Shown here piece after piece: positions 31,284 to 43,005 of a stretch of 64,000 bases of DNA; the stretch's first letter is position 1; each line of letters opens with the position of its first letter. Both the position numbers and the translations under genes were made by a program. Source of the stretch: Pyropia yezoensis (Eukaryota; Rhodophyta; Bangiophyceae; Bangiales; Bangiaceae); the NCBI GenBank assembly GCA_009829735.1, contig CM020620.1, forward strand, positions 19,380,020 to 19,444,019, given 5' to 3'. Under the pieces are notes generated by a model that was not told where the DNA came from, ran no database searches, and saw only the letters and a program-made list of their open reading frames with translations.

Positions 31284-33240
31284 GACGTTGCACACCACGT
31301 GCGGGCGGAGGGGCCGAAAGCGGATGCGGGCGGGTGTGAGGCGCGCAAGGGTGTCTGCCCTCAGAGACGGGCGGTCGCTGCTGTGTGGGATGTGGCGTTG
31401 TGGGGCGTGGTCCCACTGGGAGATGTGGGTGGGGTTGAGGGATGGGTGGGGCGGGGTGGGGGCGCTGCAGTTTGTGAGCGCTGCGGTTTGTGGTGCCTGT
31501 GTCTGGCCGGCCTGTACAGTTTGTCACGGTATTCATGGTACCGTTTGTTTGCTCCCCTCCACAGCCAGCAGTCCTCGCTCCATTCGCTCTGCCTGCTCTG
31601 TAAAGTGGCGTGGCTGGCTCCGCCAAGCATCACCTTCCCTCGGCTCCCCCCCACCCTCTTGAGCTTCCCATCCATACGAGATGTTCTCGGCGGACCGCTC
31701 ACCACTGCCGCTGCCTCCGGGAGCTTCGCTGCCCTCGGCCGCCGCGGCGGTGACGAGCAGTGGTCAACACGACCGGTCGAGTCCCCCGCCCGCCTTGCCA
31801 TCCAGTCCGACGCGCATCTACAGTTTCACGCCCGTGTTGACGACCGTCGCTACGGGCGCGGTCCACAAATGAGTGCCCTGTAGGGCGTCTGGGTTGCGGC
31901 GATCTCTCACTGTCGCTCGTACGCGTCGAGAATGGCAATGGCGTTGCCGCCGCGGCCTCCGCTGCCATCGCCGGTCAAGACACCCGCGCGGAGAGGCCCC
32001 AGGTCGGACGGCGGACCACCGCCGCCGCTGAAGCCGCCAAAGCAGCCGCCGCCACCACCACCGTCGCCGCCGACGCCGCCGACGCCAACGCCCGTCGCCC
32101 CCTGTGGCCCTCTCTCTTCACCACCTTTCCTCCTACGTCCAGCCCCGCCGCCGCCGCCACAACCGCCGCGATGTCCTCAAGCGACGGTCGGCCTGTGTTA
32201 ACACCTCACTAGCGAAAGAGCGGCCGGCTGTCCGTCTTCTTACCTCCTTTTGCATACACCACTCTCGAGCGCACGTCTCCACCTCTACGGTCCCCCCTCC
32301 CTCCCGTGGAACCTCCCGGCCACCGCGTACACCTTGTACTCATTGTGTGCCGGAAAAGGCCCATAAGTACCAGCGAAGGGGGGGGAGGCGGGCGGGCAAG
32401 ACGCTATAGGTGGCACCATACCGGCCCAGCTGAGACGGCGCCGCTGCCATCTGTCCCCAAAAGAGTAGGAGAGAGCTGCAGCGGGTGGGATGGGGAGCAG
32501 ACGCAACACACCGCGGGATGAGACGATGGCGGCGGCCCCAACGAGGTGCAGCAGGGCTCTGATGACAGTTAGTAGTTGCAGGGCCGCTACAGCAGAACCG
32601 TCAGAAATAGGCACCGCCAGCGGCTTTGCCAGACGGTGAGTCAGTCGTTGCATGTGCAAGATAGCAGTCACGATTGTCGGCTTGGCGACCATCGTGGTAC
32701 GCGTCAGAAAGTCTGCGACGTAGGCCGGCCTTTGAGGGCTACATATGTACAAACCGACTGAAAAATGACGCACAAAATAGCGCCTACCGTGCAGCAGAGG
32801 GGACCCCAATAAATGCGCGAGATGACGCAGTACAGTACAGTATACATACATTGTCTCGAAGACGTGCCTTCTGACGACTTTCCTAGATACAATTTGCTCT
32901 TCGCAGAAACCGTAAATAACGCGCTGGGACGGTCAGGGTTCGCGTCAATGAATAAACCCTTGAAAAGTCGCTCGGTTTGTAACGCCCCGGGGCCCGGCAT
33001 GCTGCGGCGTCGTGTCTCACGTCCTCATGAGACCGCGAAGACGGGGGCCAATGGGAGCCCGGGGCATGAACGACGCCCGCCGTCTCGTGGTATCAGTTTC
33101 AAAGTCCCCCCCGCGCAAGGGCCCACTTCGGGACTGCATGGGCATCAGCGGGCTGCAGCCCGGTAAGTGCCCTGGGGCGGACACGCACAGCGTCCATGGG
33201 GAGTCCCTTGCCGGGTGAAGGCCAAGACTGTGCCGCTGGG
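31284..33240. other. No recognised gene; one Ala-rich open stretch
   Basis: The plus strand is open from about 31850 to 32215 and reads as an Ala/Thr/Pro-rich peptide ending SSSDGRPVLTPH; there is no domain and no good start. 32280-33150 has lower GC and no coding signal that I can defend. Confidence 0.35.
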
Positions 33241-33254
33241 GGGCTGGCAGGTCG

Positions 33255-33780
33255 GTGGACGAAGCTGTGGCCGGTGCCTACCCACTTTGGCGGCGGCGGC
33301 GGCGGCGCAACTCGTGCCGCCGATGCTTCTGTCGCCGCCGATGGCGAGGTTGCCGCTGGAAGTGGGGCGTCTGGGAGGGCTCAACTGCCGCCCGTGCGCA
33401 CCCACGGTGGCGGCTGCGGCGGTAGCGGCGGTGCTGGTGGCGGCGGCGCCCATCGTGGTGACGGCGACAGCGGATTTGCTTACTCCCCCCGCCACCGCCG
33501 CCGACGCCGACGGGAGAGCCTGCCGCCGGGGGGGGGGTGCTTTGTGAGGGCTTTACTGTCACCCGTGACCACCCTTGTCTGTGCAGCGGCGGAGACGGCT
33601 GTGGCGGTGGCGCTTGAGGCTATGGCGCCCGCGTTTGCGACGGTGGCGGTGGCGTTGTTTGCTCTCGTACCGCCGCCCACGCCGACGGACGAGAATGCCG
33701 TTGGGGGGAGGCGGGTATAGGCGGGCCCAACTGTCGCTGTTGTCTACGCACTGTGGCCGCGGTGGTGGCGGGGGAGGTGG
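33255..33780. repeat. Degenerate tandem repeat, unit about 120-175 bp
   Basis: The motif (C)AACTG-CCGCCCGTGCGCACCCA-like followed by (GGC)n recurs at about 33260, 33381, 33553 and 33727. It is seen as AQLPPVRTHGGG, ALLSPVTTLVCA and AQLSLLSTHCGR in translation. The copies have drifted and do not keep one reading frame, so this is a DNA repeat rather than a protein. Confidence 0.5.
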
Positions 33781-34084
33781 CGGCCGTGTCGCTGGTCCCA
33801 CACCGCGACGACGGCGGCGGTGACTTTGGTCGCGCCTACCGGCACCGCTGCCGCACCGGGCCCCCTCCCCCACCCCCTTTCCCCGCCGCCCAGAGTTGCC
33901 TCCTTGCCACCACCCCCCCAAAAATCGCCGTCTGGGCGGGGAAGAGCGGGGGGGGGGCGACCGGTCGCGTCGCCCCCCCCCCCTCCCTACCCCTCCCCTG
34001 CAAAAGGGCCCGATGCCCAGAGTCGTGCGTGTCGTGACAGAGGGGATGGAGGGACCGGTCGCACCGGGCCCCCCCCCCGCCCCC

Positions 34085-34462
34085 TTTCACCGCCGCCCAG
34101 CCTTTGATGAGGCCTTCATTGTACGCTACGACCTGGAAAAGCTCTACCACCGCCACATCCCCCTGTCGCTCTTCACTGACTCCAAGCAGGCCTTCGACGT
34201 GATCACGCGCGCTACCCACCCCACGGAGAAGCGGTTATTGATCGACGTAGCAGGGCTGCGCGCCTACAACCGGCGCGAGGAGTCCAACCTGGGCTTGGTC
34301 ACGACGGAGAATAACATGGCCGACGCCATGACCAAGCTCAAGTGTGGCAGCGCGCTGGACTGCCTGATCAAGACCGGGATTGACGCCACCCCGGTGGCCC
34401 AGTGGGTCATCCGCCCCGCGGTTGGACCCCCGTGTCCGGCCACGGGAGGCCGGGGAGTGTGA
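34085..34462 (+). pseudogene. Ty1/copia RNase H fragment
   Basis: Reads IPLSLFTDSKQAFDVITRA, TEKRLLIDVAGLRAY and ENNMADAMTKLK, the conserved C-terminal RNase H block of copia Pol (the aspartate in TDSK, TEKRL, NxADxxTK). The rest of Pol is missing upstream, where only GC-rich low-complexity sequence is found. It is a solo remnant of an element class different from the Ty3 element at 8.8-20 kb. Confidence 0.75.
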
Positions 34463-34649
34463 GAATCCGGGAACAATGGCGGCGGGTTCCACTTTGGGAA
34501 GATGAGCAATGGTCAGATATGGCTGGCATTGGTGCGGAGGGGGGCGAGAAGTGAGATATTGAGTGGGACGTGGTCGGCCACGGGGGGTTTGTGGTGCCTC
34601 GTCGGCCACCATTCCGGCTGCTCGAGCGGGAGGGACGCCCCGTTAGCTG

Positions 34650-35297
34650 CGCAGCACTGCTCATCGCCTGTCAAAATGTTCTTGCTTTTTTGGGAAATTC
34701 TCGAGCAAAAATCTGCATAAAACCTGCATCGACCCCCCCTCAAGGCATCATAGACACCGCTTTTACCCCCGTTTCTTGCTTTCTGCCAAAAACAGCTCGG
34801 GCGATTGGTGGTCGCCACCTCCCTTGGTATGACCGGAAGCGCTCGGGGCAGGGGAGCACTCTCGTGAAGCGCAAAGAAGCGACCGACCATCGCTACACTT
34901 GGGAGCAATGTTTAAACAAACGCGTTTAAAAAGCGCGCAATCTCTCGCACTGGTTAAGCAAAAACCTGCGCGACGACAGCTTTCGAGGGTCTGCACGGAA
35001 AAATCTCTCCGCCTTGCTCGACGTCTACAACGTGAATTCTGACCAATGGAACGCTCCGTCCAGCAAACAGCAGCGCCACCGCTGTTGTCATTGGCTGACA
35101 GAACACCGACAGCGGCCGTCGTGTCGGTCATCCTGGGGGAGATTCTGTGGCCTCAGCCGATCCCCTCGATCAGAAAAGCAAAGTTCTTCTCGAGCCGTTC
35201 ATTTTCGTGCTCGAGCAGAGCAAGAATTTGCACAACGAAGCAAGAGATCTGGCCAAAATCGGGCTTGTATCTTGACAGGGGATAAGCACTGCTGCGC
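34650..35297. mobile_element. Possible inverted-repeat element
   Basis: GCGCAGCACTGCTCATCGCC (from 34650) continues into CTGTCAAAAT. An imperfect inverted copy lies at 35270-35297 (CTTGACAGGGGATAAGCACT, then GCTGCGC). AT-richer DNA lies between. The arms are only about 27 bp with some mismatches and I see no target duplication, so a decayed non-autonomous transposon is only a suggestion. Confidence 0.3.
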
Positions 35298-36109
35298 TGG
35301 GCGCCCCGTGTCGACTTGTGGGCGGCCTCGTGACTGGGGGCCACACGAGGCCCTGGCGCACGACCGCACAGCCGTGCGCGCGACCGGGCCCGTGGGCCGA
35401 GTGGAGAGGGGGGGTTCTTTAGCGAGCCGGCGACACGCCGCAGGCGGCCGTCTCGCTCCCCTTTCGTTGTCTTGTTATTACGTTTGTAAACTCTGCCTTT
35501 ACGTTGGACGCGCTCACACGACGGCGCTTCACTTTGGGCAGGCATGGGGAACGGCGGAATCGATCCCCGCGAACAGGGCCACGCAGCTGACCGATAGTGA
35601 TCACACCGCCACCTTTCCCCGCCCCCCTGATTCGCCTCGCCCCCCCCGCACCCCCCCCAAGACGGCCCCGTCTGGGTGGGTGGGGGGGCATCGTCATGTT
35701 CGCCCCAAGCCGAAATCGCCCGCAGGTTGCGTTAAGGCAGCGATGCACGATGGGCCTTGATGGGGCCGCGACAATGGAAGCCCCCCCCAGGAAGAGAGGG
35801 GGTTGATAGCAAAGCTTTGCACACAGAGCAGGACTTCGTCATTAGTGTGACTGTAATGAACTCCCAAGTGCGCAATACCCAACTCCCTCCTCAAGGAGAT
35901 CATGTGGCAGGGGCCACGTGGAGCTTCACAGACCGGCTCGCAACCAGAAGCACAACACAGCGGTGTGGTCAGCAGTTTATTTTTTTTTCCTCTTCTTTTT
36001 CTGCCTGCTTGGTGCATACGTCTCTCGGCGGTTACTCCAATACATTGCCCCTGCTGGTCATAGCCCACCGGTCGTCGAAGTTCCAAGAGGCGCGGCCGGG
36101 CCACCCCTC

Positions 36110-36850
36110 CCACTACTGTAGCAGTCTCCCCGCGCCGCCCCGCTCCGCCCCCCGCCGCTATCCACCCAGCCACAGCTGCCCCATACCTCGAACGAACCCG
36201 CACCCCACCGCTGCCCGCAGCCCCCACCCGAGGCGGCGGCCACCCACCCCCCGGCAGCAGCCAAACCCCCCCCGCGACCACAGCTGGCCCCCCCCCCGGC
36301 AGCGACCGCCCGCCCCCGCCGCCCTAAAACACCCTCCGCGGCGGCACCCGCCCCCCCCACCCCCCGGCCGCAGCCGCCCCACCTCACGCAGCGGCCGCCA
36401 ACCCCCCGCCTCCGACCACCAGCGGCCTCCTCGCCCCAAGCAGCAGCCACCCCCCACCCAGCACTGATTGCCCACGAAATGCCCCCAGCCGCCCGCAGCC
36501 GCAGCCCCCCTACAGGCAGCAGGACCACCCGACCCCCTCCCCCAGCCGCCAGTGGTCGCCCCACCCCCATGAGCGGCCGCTCTCCCTCGGGCAGCAGCCG
36601 CCCCCCCCACAGCTGCCGCCGCCCGACCCACCGTGCGGCGGCCGCCCGCTCCCACCGCTAGCCGCCTGTGGAATCCCCCTCCCCGGAAAAGGCCTCATCA
36701 CACCCGGCCTCAGCCGCCGCTCTCGCGGCCGCGGCCGCCCCCCCCACCCAGCAGCGGCCACACCCCGCATGAACGCAGCCGCCCAACGCCAGGCAGCCGC
36801 CGCCCCCCCCCCCCGGCAGCAGCCGCCCCTACTCCGGCTGTAACCGCGCC
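36110..36850. repeat. C-rich degenerate minisatellite
   Basis: Irregular repetition of CCCCGGCAGCAGCC- and CAGCCGCC-like units, translating to Pro/Arg/Ala-rich nonsense in all frames. No stable period is visible by eye. Confidence 0.5.
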
Positions 36851-37112
36851 CCCCCCAGGCACAGCGGGTGACCCCCCGCCCCGAGTCCCCCTTCCCCCTC
36901 CCCGACCAGGCCCCCGAAGCGAGCGGGCACCACAAGGCAACCCCGAAGAGGGCCGCCCGCAGCTGGACAAGACAGACGGCTCGCCGCATCGTGCACTCGA
37001 GTCATACAGGTGCAACGTGTGGCTGCGAGCAATTTGATATCACCAGTACGTGGACCAACCAAAGAGCGTTATCGCGACAACAAGCGTGGCTGCATCATAT
37101 CGCTAATAAAAT

Positions 37113-37411
37113 GTGGCGCCTTACGACAGAATCCTCATTCTCTTTGGCTCTGAATTTTTGAGCTAGACCCATATTGGACTTGAGAGATGGAGATCTTTCC
37201 AGTGGTGCATGCCTCGTGTCTGGAATGCTAGGCCCCAGAGAGTTTCATAAACATTAAAAAACTGCGAGATTCTTGGGCGAGTCTCGGAATCGCGCTCGGG
37301 TGGCGCGTGGGCGATTTCTCGGGAAGACCTTGGATCACCAAGAATTACTTGAGCGTTTATCTCAGCTTGACCCTGCTCAAATACTATGAGTGTTCTATCG
37401 TAAGGCGCCAC
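37113..37411. mobile_element. MITE, 299 bp, with TIRs and AAAT target duplication
   Basis: The left end GTGGCGCCTTACGACAGAA and the right end TTCTATCGTAAGGCGCCAC are complementary except for one base, and similarity continues about 15 bp further in. The 4-bp direct repeat AAAT flanks it exactly (37109-37112 and 37412-37415). There is no coding capacity. The interior carries inverted CTCGG/CCGAG-type repeats. Confidence 0.75.
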
Positions 37412-37415
37412 AAAT

Positions 37416-38127
37416 GCAATAAATACACCAAAAATAAAACTATAAATATATAACAGATTAATCTATACATTAATGAAAGCCCTGGAGAAAAATGTATCGT
37501 TATTGCGGTCCTTCGCCGATGGAGGTGCTCTGATTCCGGTTCTGGTGTCAGAATCGGTGTGCAACAAGCGGTTTGTTCAGAATGTCACGTTAAAAACCCG
37601 GACCATGTGATCCGAAAAGGATAATAATTTGATCATGTATCGGATCATTTTATGTTTCCGGTCGGGGGAATATACCTACCTATTAGCGCGTGGTGCCGCT
37701 TCAAAACCGGGCTCCGCATCCGCCTGAAAACAAAAGCTCCATGCCAGTGCGCCACGTGGGACACCGGTGCTAGAGACATCCCCCACGTGGATCAGCCACG
37801 ATGGCAACCGCGTGAGGCCCAGACACCACTCTGGGGCATCGGGGGGTCCTCTTGGCGGAGCAACTCCCCGGCGGATCGCCTCGCCAGCCCGCCAGGGGCA
37901 GCCCACGTAGGGCTGCGGGCGCGCGGGCGGGCGCCGCCATCGCCTGGCGGCGTTCACCCTCAGCGTCCCGTAAAAGCCGCAGAGCCCCATAGCGTCGGCG
38001 CGCCCCATTCTCCATCTCCCCACCCTCCTCGCCCCCCCCCCGCGCCATCCACCCGGCCGACCCCCGTCTGCGTCTCTGCCTAGCTTGGACCCTCCCCGCT
38101 GGTCGTGGTCCGCCCCATCCCGCCGCC
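37416..38127. other. Upstream flank of the 2OG oxygenase gene, no gene seen
   Basis: AT-rich to about 37680, then steadily GC-richer up to the ATG at 38128. No repeat or ORF that I can support. Confidence 0.4.
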
Positions 38128-39900
38128 ATGCACGCCTTCGTCCTCGCCGTCGGGCGCCCGGGCGCGCTCAGCGCCGCCGCGACGCGGTCGGCGGGAACCT
38201 CGCGCCCCTGTACGCGTCGCCCGCCGTCGGTCGGGTGGCGGGCCGCACCAGCGCGGTCCCTCTTGGGCCGGTGGGGAGGGGCCCCCCTGGGGGTGCCGCC
38301 CCCCACCCGTCAGCCCCCTCACACGTCTCCCGCCCCGGCGGGCGCAACACCGTGGACGGCCACGGCGTCGCCTGTGACGGAAGAGGTTGACAGGGACGAG
38401 TACGACACGGATGACGACGACGCGGAGGAAGCCGAGCCCTACGTGGTGCCTGTGGAGTTTGTGCGCGCCGTCCAGGCGCTCCTGCCCGCCGGCCGCTACG
38501 CGGCGGGCGGCCTGGCGGTGGGCCTCCCCAACCCGGTCATCCGCCTCCGCGGCATGGACCACATCCTCCCATGGCCATGCCCGCCGGCCAGCGCGCCCGC
38601 CGCCATGGCCGTGGCGGCCCGCGCGCCGTTTGGCCGCGGCACCGAGACGGTGCTGGACCCCGCGGTACGGTCGTCGTGGCGGGTCGGCCCCGCCGACCTG
38701 TCGTTTGGCAACACGGTCACGTGGGAGGCGGCGCTCGCCGGGGTGGTGGCCGAGGCGCGGCAGGGCCTCGGCGTGGCCGGCCCCATCCGCGCCGAGCTGC
38801 ACAACCTCCTGCTGTACGGGACGGGCGACCACTTTGCGGCGCACCGGGACACGGAAAAAGTGGAAGGCCAGTTTGGGACGCTCGTCCTGACGCTCCCGGC
38901 GGTGCACGAGGGCGGCTCGTTGGTCGTGCACCACGACGGCCAGTCCATGGCCTTCCCCCCCAAAGACGTGGGGGGGGACGCCACCCTCGCGCACGCAACC
39001 TGGGCAGCCTACTATGGGGACTGCAAGCACGAGGTGCAGCCCGTCACGTCGGGTCACCGGGTGGCGCTGGTGTACAACCTGGTTCGGGAAGAGGCGGACG
39101 CGGAGGACCAGGAGGGTGGGGAGGTGGGGCGGGCGTCTTGGGTGGCCCCCGACCAAGCGCCCGCCATCGCTGCGCTGTCCGCCCTGGCCACGCGGTGGTC
39201 GTCCCTGCGGGCCGCGGCGGTGGCGGCGGGCAGCGTGGACCCTCCCTGCTCGCTCCAAAGCAAGTGGCACTGGCGGGACTCGTGTCCTGACGACGACTGG
39301 AACAACCGCTACGACGACGGGGGGATGCTGCGGTGCATGTGGGAGGAGGACGTGGAGCTGTCGGGCCGGGCGGTGGTGCCGGACAAGCTGGTTCGGTTCC
39401 TCGACCACCAATATTCGGTCGACGGCCTCGGCTGGGGGTCGTTCAAGGGGCGCGACGCGGCGCTCGTCGACGCGCTGCTCCGCGCGCGAGTGCTTGCCGC
39501 TGGTGGCGGCGGCGGCGGCGGCGCGTCGTCGTCGGCTCAGGAAGACGCGGCCGGCGCGTCGGCGGCCGCCCCCGCGACGGCACCCGCCTTTACCCTCCAC
39601 GCCGTCCCCGTGCGGGTGGAGCGGCTGGACCTGGACCCCGAACACGACACCGAGTCGTACATTGACCTCCACTTTGCGGCCGACTGGCTGCCCGCGCCGG
39701 GCCAGGCGGCCGCCGCCCGCCCCGCGGACCGGCACTTTGGGTGGGACCACGTGGCGCACGACGACGAGGAGCGGCTGCTCGAGGACCGCGCCGCCGACGG
39801 GCGGGACTTCGAGCCCCACGGCAACGAGGGCGCCCGTCTGACCCGCTGGTACCAAACGGTGGCGCTGGTCATCCAGCCCGCGCCGACGGCGGCCGCGTGA
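38128..39900 (+). CDS. 2-oxoglutarate/Fe(II)-dependent dioxygenase (prolyl 4-hydroxylase-like)
   Basis: 590 residues, single exon, ATG at 38128. After an Arg/Pro-rich N-terminus (1-85) and an acidic run (DDDDAEEAE), the double-stranded beta-helix core shows LHNLLLYGTGDHFAAHRDTE with the iron-binding H-x-D near 238-240. Then come GTLVLTLPAVHEGGSLVVHH, the distal His in GDCKHEV near 300 and the 2OG-binding Arg in GHRVALVYNL near 308. The facial triad and Arg are all intact. The C-terminal third (370-590) has Trp-rich and acidic segments and a Gly/Ser/Ala linker (about 457-487) and no recognised domain. Known: such enzymes hydroxylate protein or small-molecule substrates. The substrate here is unknown. 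The architecture is typical of algal stand-alone P4H-like proteins. Confidence 0.8.
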   Translation: MHAFVLAVGRPGALSAAATRSAGTSRPCTRRPPSVGWRAAPARSLLGRWGGAPLGVPPPTRQPPHTSPAPAGATPWTATASPVTEEVDRDEYDTDDDDAEEAEPYVVPVEFVRAVQALLPAGRYAAGGLAVGLPNPVIRLRGMDHILPWPCPPASAPAAMAVAARAPFGRGTETVLDPAVRSSWRVGPADLSFGNTVTWEAALAGVVAEARQGLGVAGPIRAELHNLLLYGTGDHFAAHRDTEKVEGQFGTLVLTLPAVHEGGSLVVHHDGQSMAFPPKDVGGDATLAHATWAAYYGDCKHEVQPVTSGHRVALVYNLVREEADAEDQEGGEVGRASWVAPDQAPAIAALSALATRWSSLRAAAVAAGSVDPPCSLQSKWHWRDSCPDDDWNNRYDDGGMLRCMWEEDVELSGRAVVPDKLVRFLDHQYSVDGLGWGSFKGRDAALVDALLRARVLAAGGGGGGGASSSAQEDAAGASAAAPATAPAFTLHAVPVRVERLDLDPEHDTESYIDLHFAADWLPAPGQAAAARPADRHFGWDHVAHDDEERLLEDRAADGRDFEPHGNEGARLTRWYQTVALVIQPAPTAAA

Positions 39901-42900
39901 GGGGAACGGTGGGGGGAGGGGGGGGGAAGGGCAGTGCATGGCACGGTGAGGAGGGCGGGGGGGTGTTCTTAGGAGAAGGCTGGAGGGATAACCGGGCAGG
40001 CAAAGGCGCTGGAAGAGCAGCAAGGGAGGGGGGGGTGAAGGACGCGCTACGGGGTGCCCCGCCACCGCGGGCGGCTGTGGCCCAGCCTTGCTCGTTGCCC
40101 CGCGCGCGGCCGCGGTCCCGGGGCGCGGTTGGAACCTTGCCGCACGTGTGCGGGTGCACGCCCGTGAAAGAAAACAATACGTGCTCTGGTCTTGTCGGAC
40201 TCGCCTCGTCCTGGCGCCCATCGTGCTCTGCTGAATAAAATCCAGACCGCCGGAACGGGCGAATAGGACAACAACAGGACTGACTGTCTCGGCGGGAGAA
40301 CGGCGAGTGTGGTCGCGGCGCGTCTGAAGCCCAGAAGTACAACGGACCGGGCCGGTGAGGATGGCACGACGGCCACGGCTGATCAAAAAGCACAACAAAA
40401 AAGAAGAAGATAAGGACCGCGGCGGGGGTGGCGCCATGAAGAGGCACGGAACGGAGGGGTGGGCGAGGCGCGCTGCGAAAGAGCGGCCCGCCCGCGCCGA
40501 GCAACAGCGGCGAGACGGGCGCCGGGCGTGGCCGGGGTGGCCGCCGCCTGGGGAGCCCCCCCCCCCGTGCCCCGCCCCGCCGCCGCGGTGGCAGGCCCAC
40601 CGCCGCGGCCGCCACCGCCGCCGCAACCACCGCCAGCCGTCCCACAGCGGCAGGCCGTCTGCCGACCCCAACGTCGACCCCCCCTACCGTGTGCAACAAG
40701 CCCCCCTCCTCGGCCATGAGCGGGCGGCCCACGACGGGGGCCGCCGCCCGAGCACCGCCGCCGCTCGCCGCCGCCGCTCGCCGCCGGTCGCCGCCGCCGC
40801 CGCGGCCGCCACCGCCGCCGCGCGGCGGCACGGCAGGGGACGCCCCCGGCCGGTGGGACCGGCCCGCGACGCGGCGGTGGACACCGTCCGCCGCCGCGCG
40901 CACAAGTCCCGGGACCGCTGGCTGCGTCGCCGGCTGCGGCGGCGGCAACGGCGGCGGCGGCGGCGGTGGCACCTTGGGAGATGGCGGCGACCGCTGCAGC
41001 CGTGGTGGCACGTCGCGAGGCGCCGTCCCCTGTTTTTTTCTTCCGTACGGGATGTGGCTGCACGGGATGGGACGGGGGAGGGGCGGCCGACTCGCGGCAG
41101 GCCGCCGTCCCCCCCCCCTTTCGCCCGCCGGGGGCGGGCGTCGTGGTTGGGTGGGGGGGCGGTGTCCACGGCGGGGACGGCAGCTTGCCCCGCTGCGAGC
41201 TGTCGTTCCCGCGGGGGGGGCTGCCACGGGCGGCCGCCCGCTGTGGCGGGACCCGCTGCCGCCCGTTGCGGCTGGCCACGCGGTCGACGGCAGGGGGGTG
41301 CCTCCAATACAAGTAGATAGGTACCTACGTAGGGACAAGCACAAGAGCTGGGCCGGCAATGGACCCGTCTGGAGGGAGCCACCGACACCCCTCCAGCGCG
41401 AGCGTCCACGCCAAAAAGAGCAGGGACCCACCACAACACGACAACAATGACAGTGAGAAAAGACAGAAAAAAACAGAGGGGGCGCACCGCCCGGTCTGCC
41501 CTCCCCCGTCCCTCTCCCGCGCCCACAGTGCGCCGCACACCTGGCGTGGCTGTCATGCCGGGGGGGGAGACGAGTGGGAGGGGATGAGGGTTGGGGGGGG
41601 CGGGAGCGTAGCGGCCATGACGGGCCAGCGAGCGCGTGCCGTGAGGAAGAGCGGTACGGCACGGGCAGCGTGGCGCGGGGACGGGCCCGCCGCAACGCGT
41701 GGGGCGCCACGCCCCCATCCCCCGCGCCCCCGCCCCGCCCCATCCGCGCGGGTCTCAAAAGAGGCAGCGGCCACCAGAGCTCCCCACGCCCCCCTCTCCA
41801 CCCCGCCGCCCTACCCATGGCCAACGGCTGCATACAGACGACACGGGGTTGGCGGGCGGGCGGGCGGGCGGGCGGGCGGGCAGGCGCACTGGCCAGGCCA
41901 GGGCGGCCGCGTCCCCGCCTCCCGACGCCCGGCATGGACGGGGCGGCTTGCGCCTGTAAGGAGCCCCGCCGCCCCACCGCGGCGCGCAGCGGCAGCGGCG
42001 GCAGCGGAGTGGGGTGGGGCGGCCGGCGGCGGCAGAGCGTCGGCGGGGGCAGGGGGCGTCTGCAACCGCCGTGGGCGCTCCCGATGGGAGACGGTGGCAG
42101 GAGTGTGGGTGGGGCGTCCAGCGAGAGGAGGTGTTGGGAGCCGCAGCGGGAGGTGGCTGTGGCGGCCGTGAGGGAGGCGGTTGGATGGCGGGTGCCTGCT
42201 GTCGTGGTGGGAAAGGGTGCGTGGCGATGGCGGCCGGCGGGCAGCCGGCGCCGTGCATCCCTCCGCACGACGCTGCCGCGGCCTGGGGAATGGGGTGGTC
42301 CGTTCAAGAGCAGCGGCTCGGGAGGGGGGTGTGCGCGCCCGGGGCTCCTCCAACCAGCGGCAGCGTCGGTGGCGGAGAAGGCGTGGGGGGGTGGGGACGT
42401 CCGATGTGGTTTTGTGTGTCGAGAAGGGGGCGCCCGCCGGCCCGGGAGAGGCTGGGGCGGCGGCGGCAGCGCCGAAAAGGACGGGCCATGGCGACATGGT
42501 CATGCAGTGGCGATGCGACTGGGCAGAGGTGGCTGTTGTTCTTGTTGGCGACCGAGCACCCTTCCCCGTGACTGTTCCGGTGGCTCGTCCGCGGGCACCG
42601 CTGTGACCGTCGGCAGGTGCCCAGAGGCGTTGCGTCGGTGAAGAGGGCGATCGCGGGCGGGACCGAGGAGGACACGGCCTTCAGAAGAAATCTGCTCTGC
42701 TCGCGTATTCTTTCAACACCGTTCTTTCAGAGAATAGTTTGGCTAAGGAAGGGGTTTTCAGTGTGATAGTCTCAGTTCTGACGTTGACGCGTGGCACTTT
42801 TTCTTGGCTGGCTAACCCACGACGGCGGCCGTTCTGTGTGGGTGCCTCACCTTCGCCTGTGCAGTCAGAAGCAGAGCCGTCGGCGGTGGGTGCCTTTATG

Positions 42901-43005
42901 CTTCGTCCCACACCAGTCGTCTTACCCCTTTGCTCTAGTCCCCGTTAGCCTCTCTGGCCTTGTCGGATCCCGTCGCCGTTTGTTTTTTGGTTGGGGCACC
43001 CGGCC
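39901..43005. other. 3.1-kb GC-rich stretch without a supported gene
   Basis: Very long open frames on both strands (up to 812 residues on minus) have Pro/Arg/Gly composition and no domain, and they overlap one another completely. A GGGC microsatellite lies at about 41846-41885. The last ~300 bases are the upstream flank of the Dus1 gene. Confidence 0.5.
41846..41885. repeat. GGGC microsatellite
   Basis: About nine tandem copies of GGGC/GGCG within a longer GC-rich stretch. Confidence 0.85.

Noticed and set aside
33196..33720. 174-residue Gly/Ala-rich ORF as a protein gene
   Set aside because: The underlying DNA is a drifted tandem repeat whose units do not keep a common frame.
38080..42307. 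Open minus-strand frames of 863 and 812 residues opposite and downstream of the 2OG oxygenase gene
   Set aside because: Pro/Arg/Gly composition, no domain, and one lies antisense to a gene with an intact catalytic triad. At this GC content stops are rare and long empty frames are expected.
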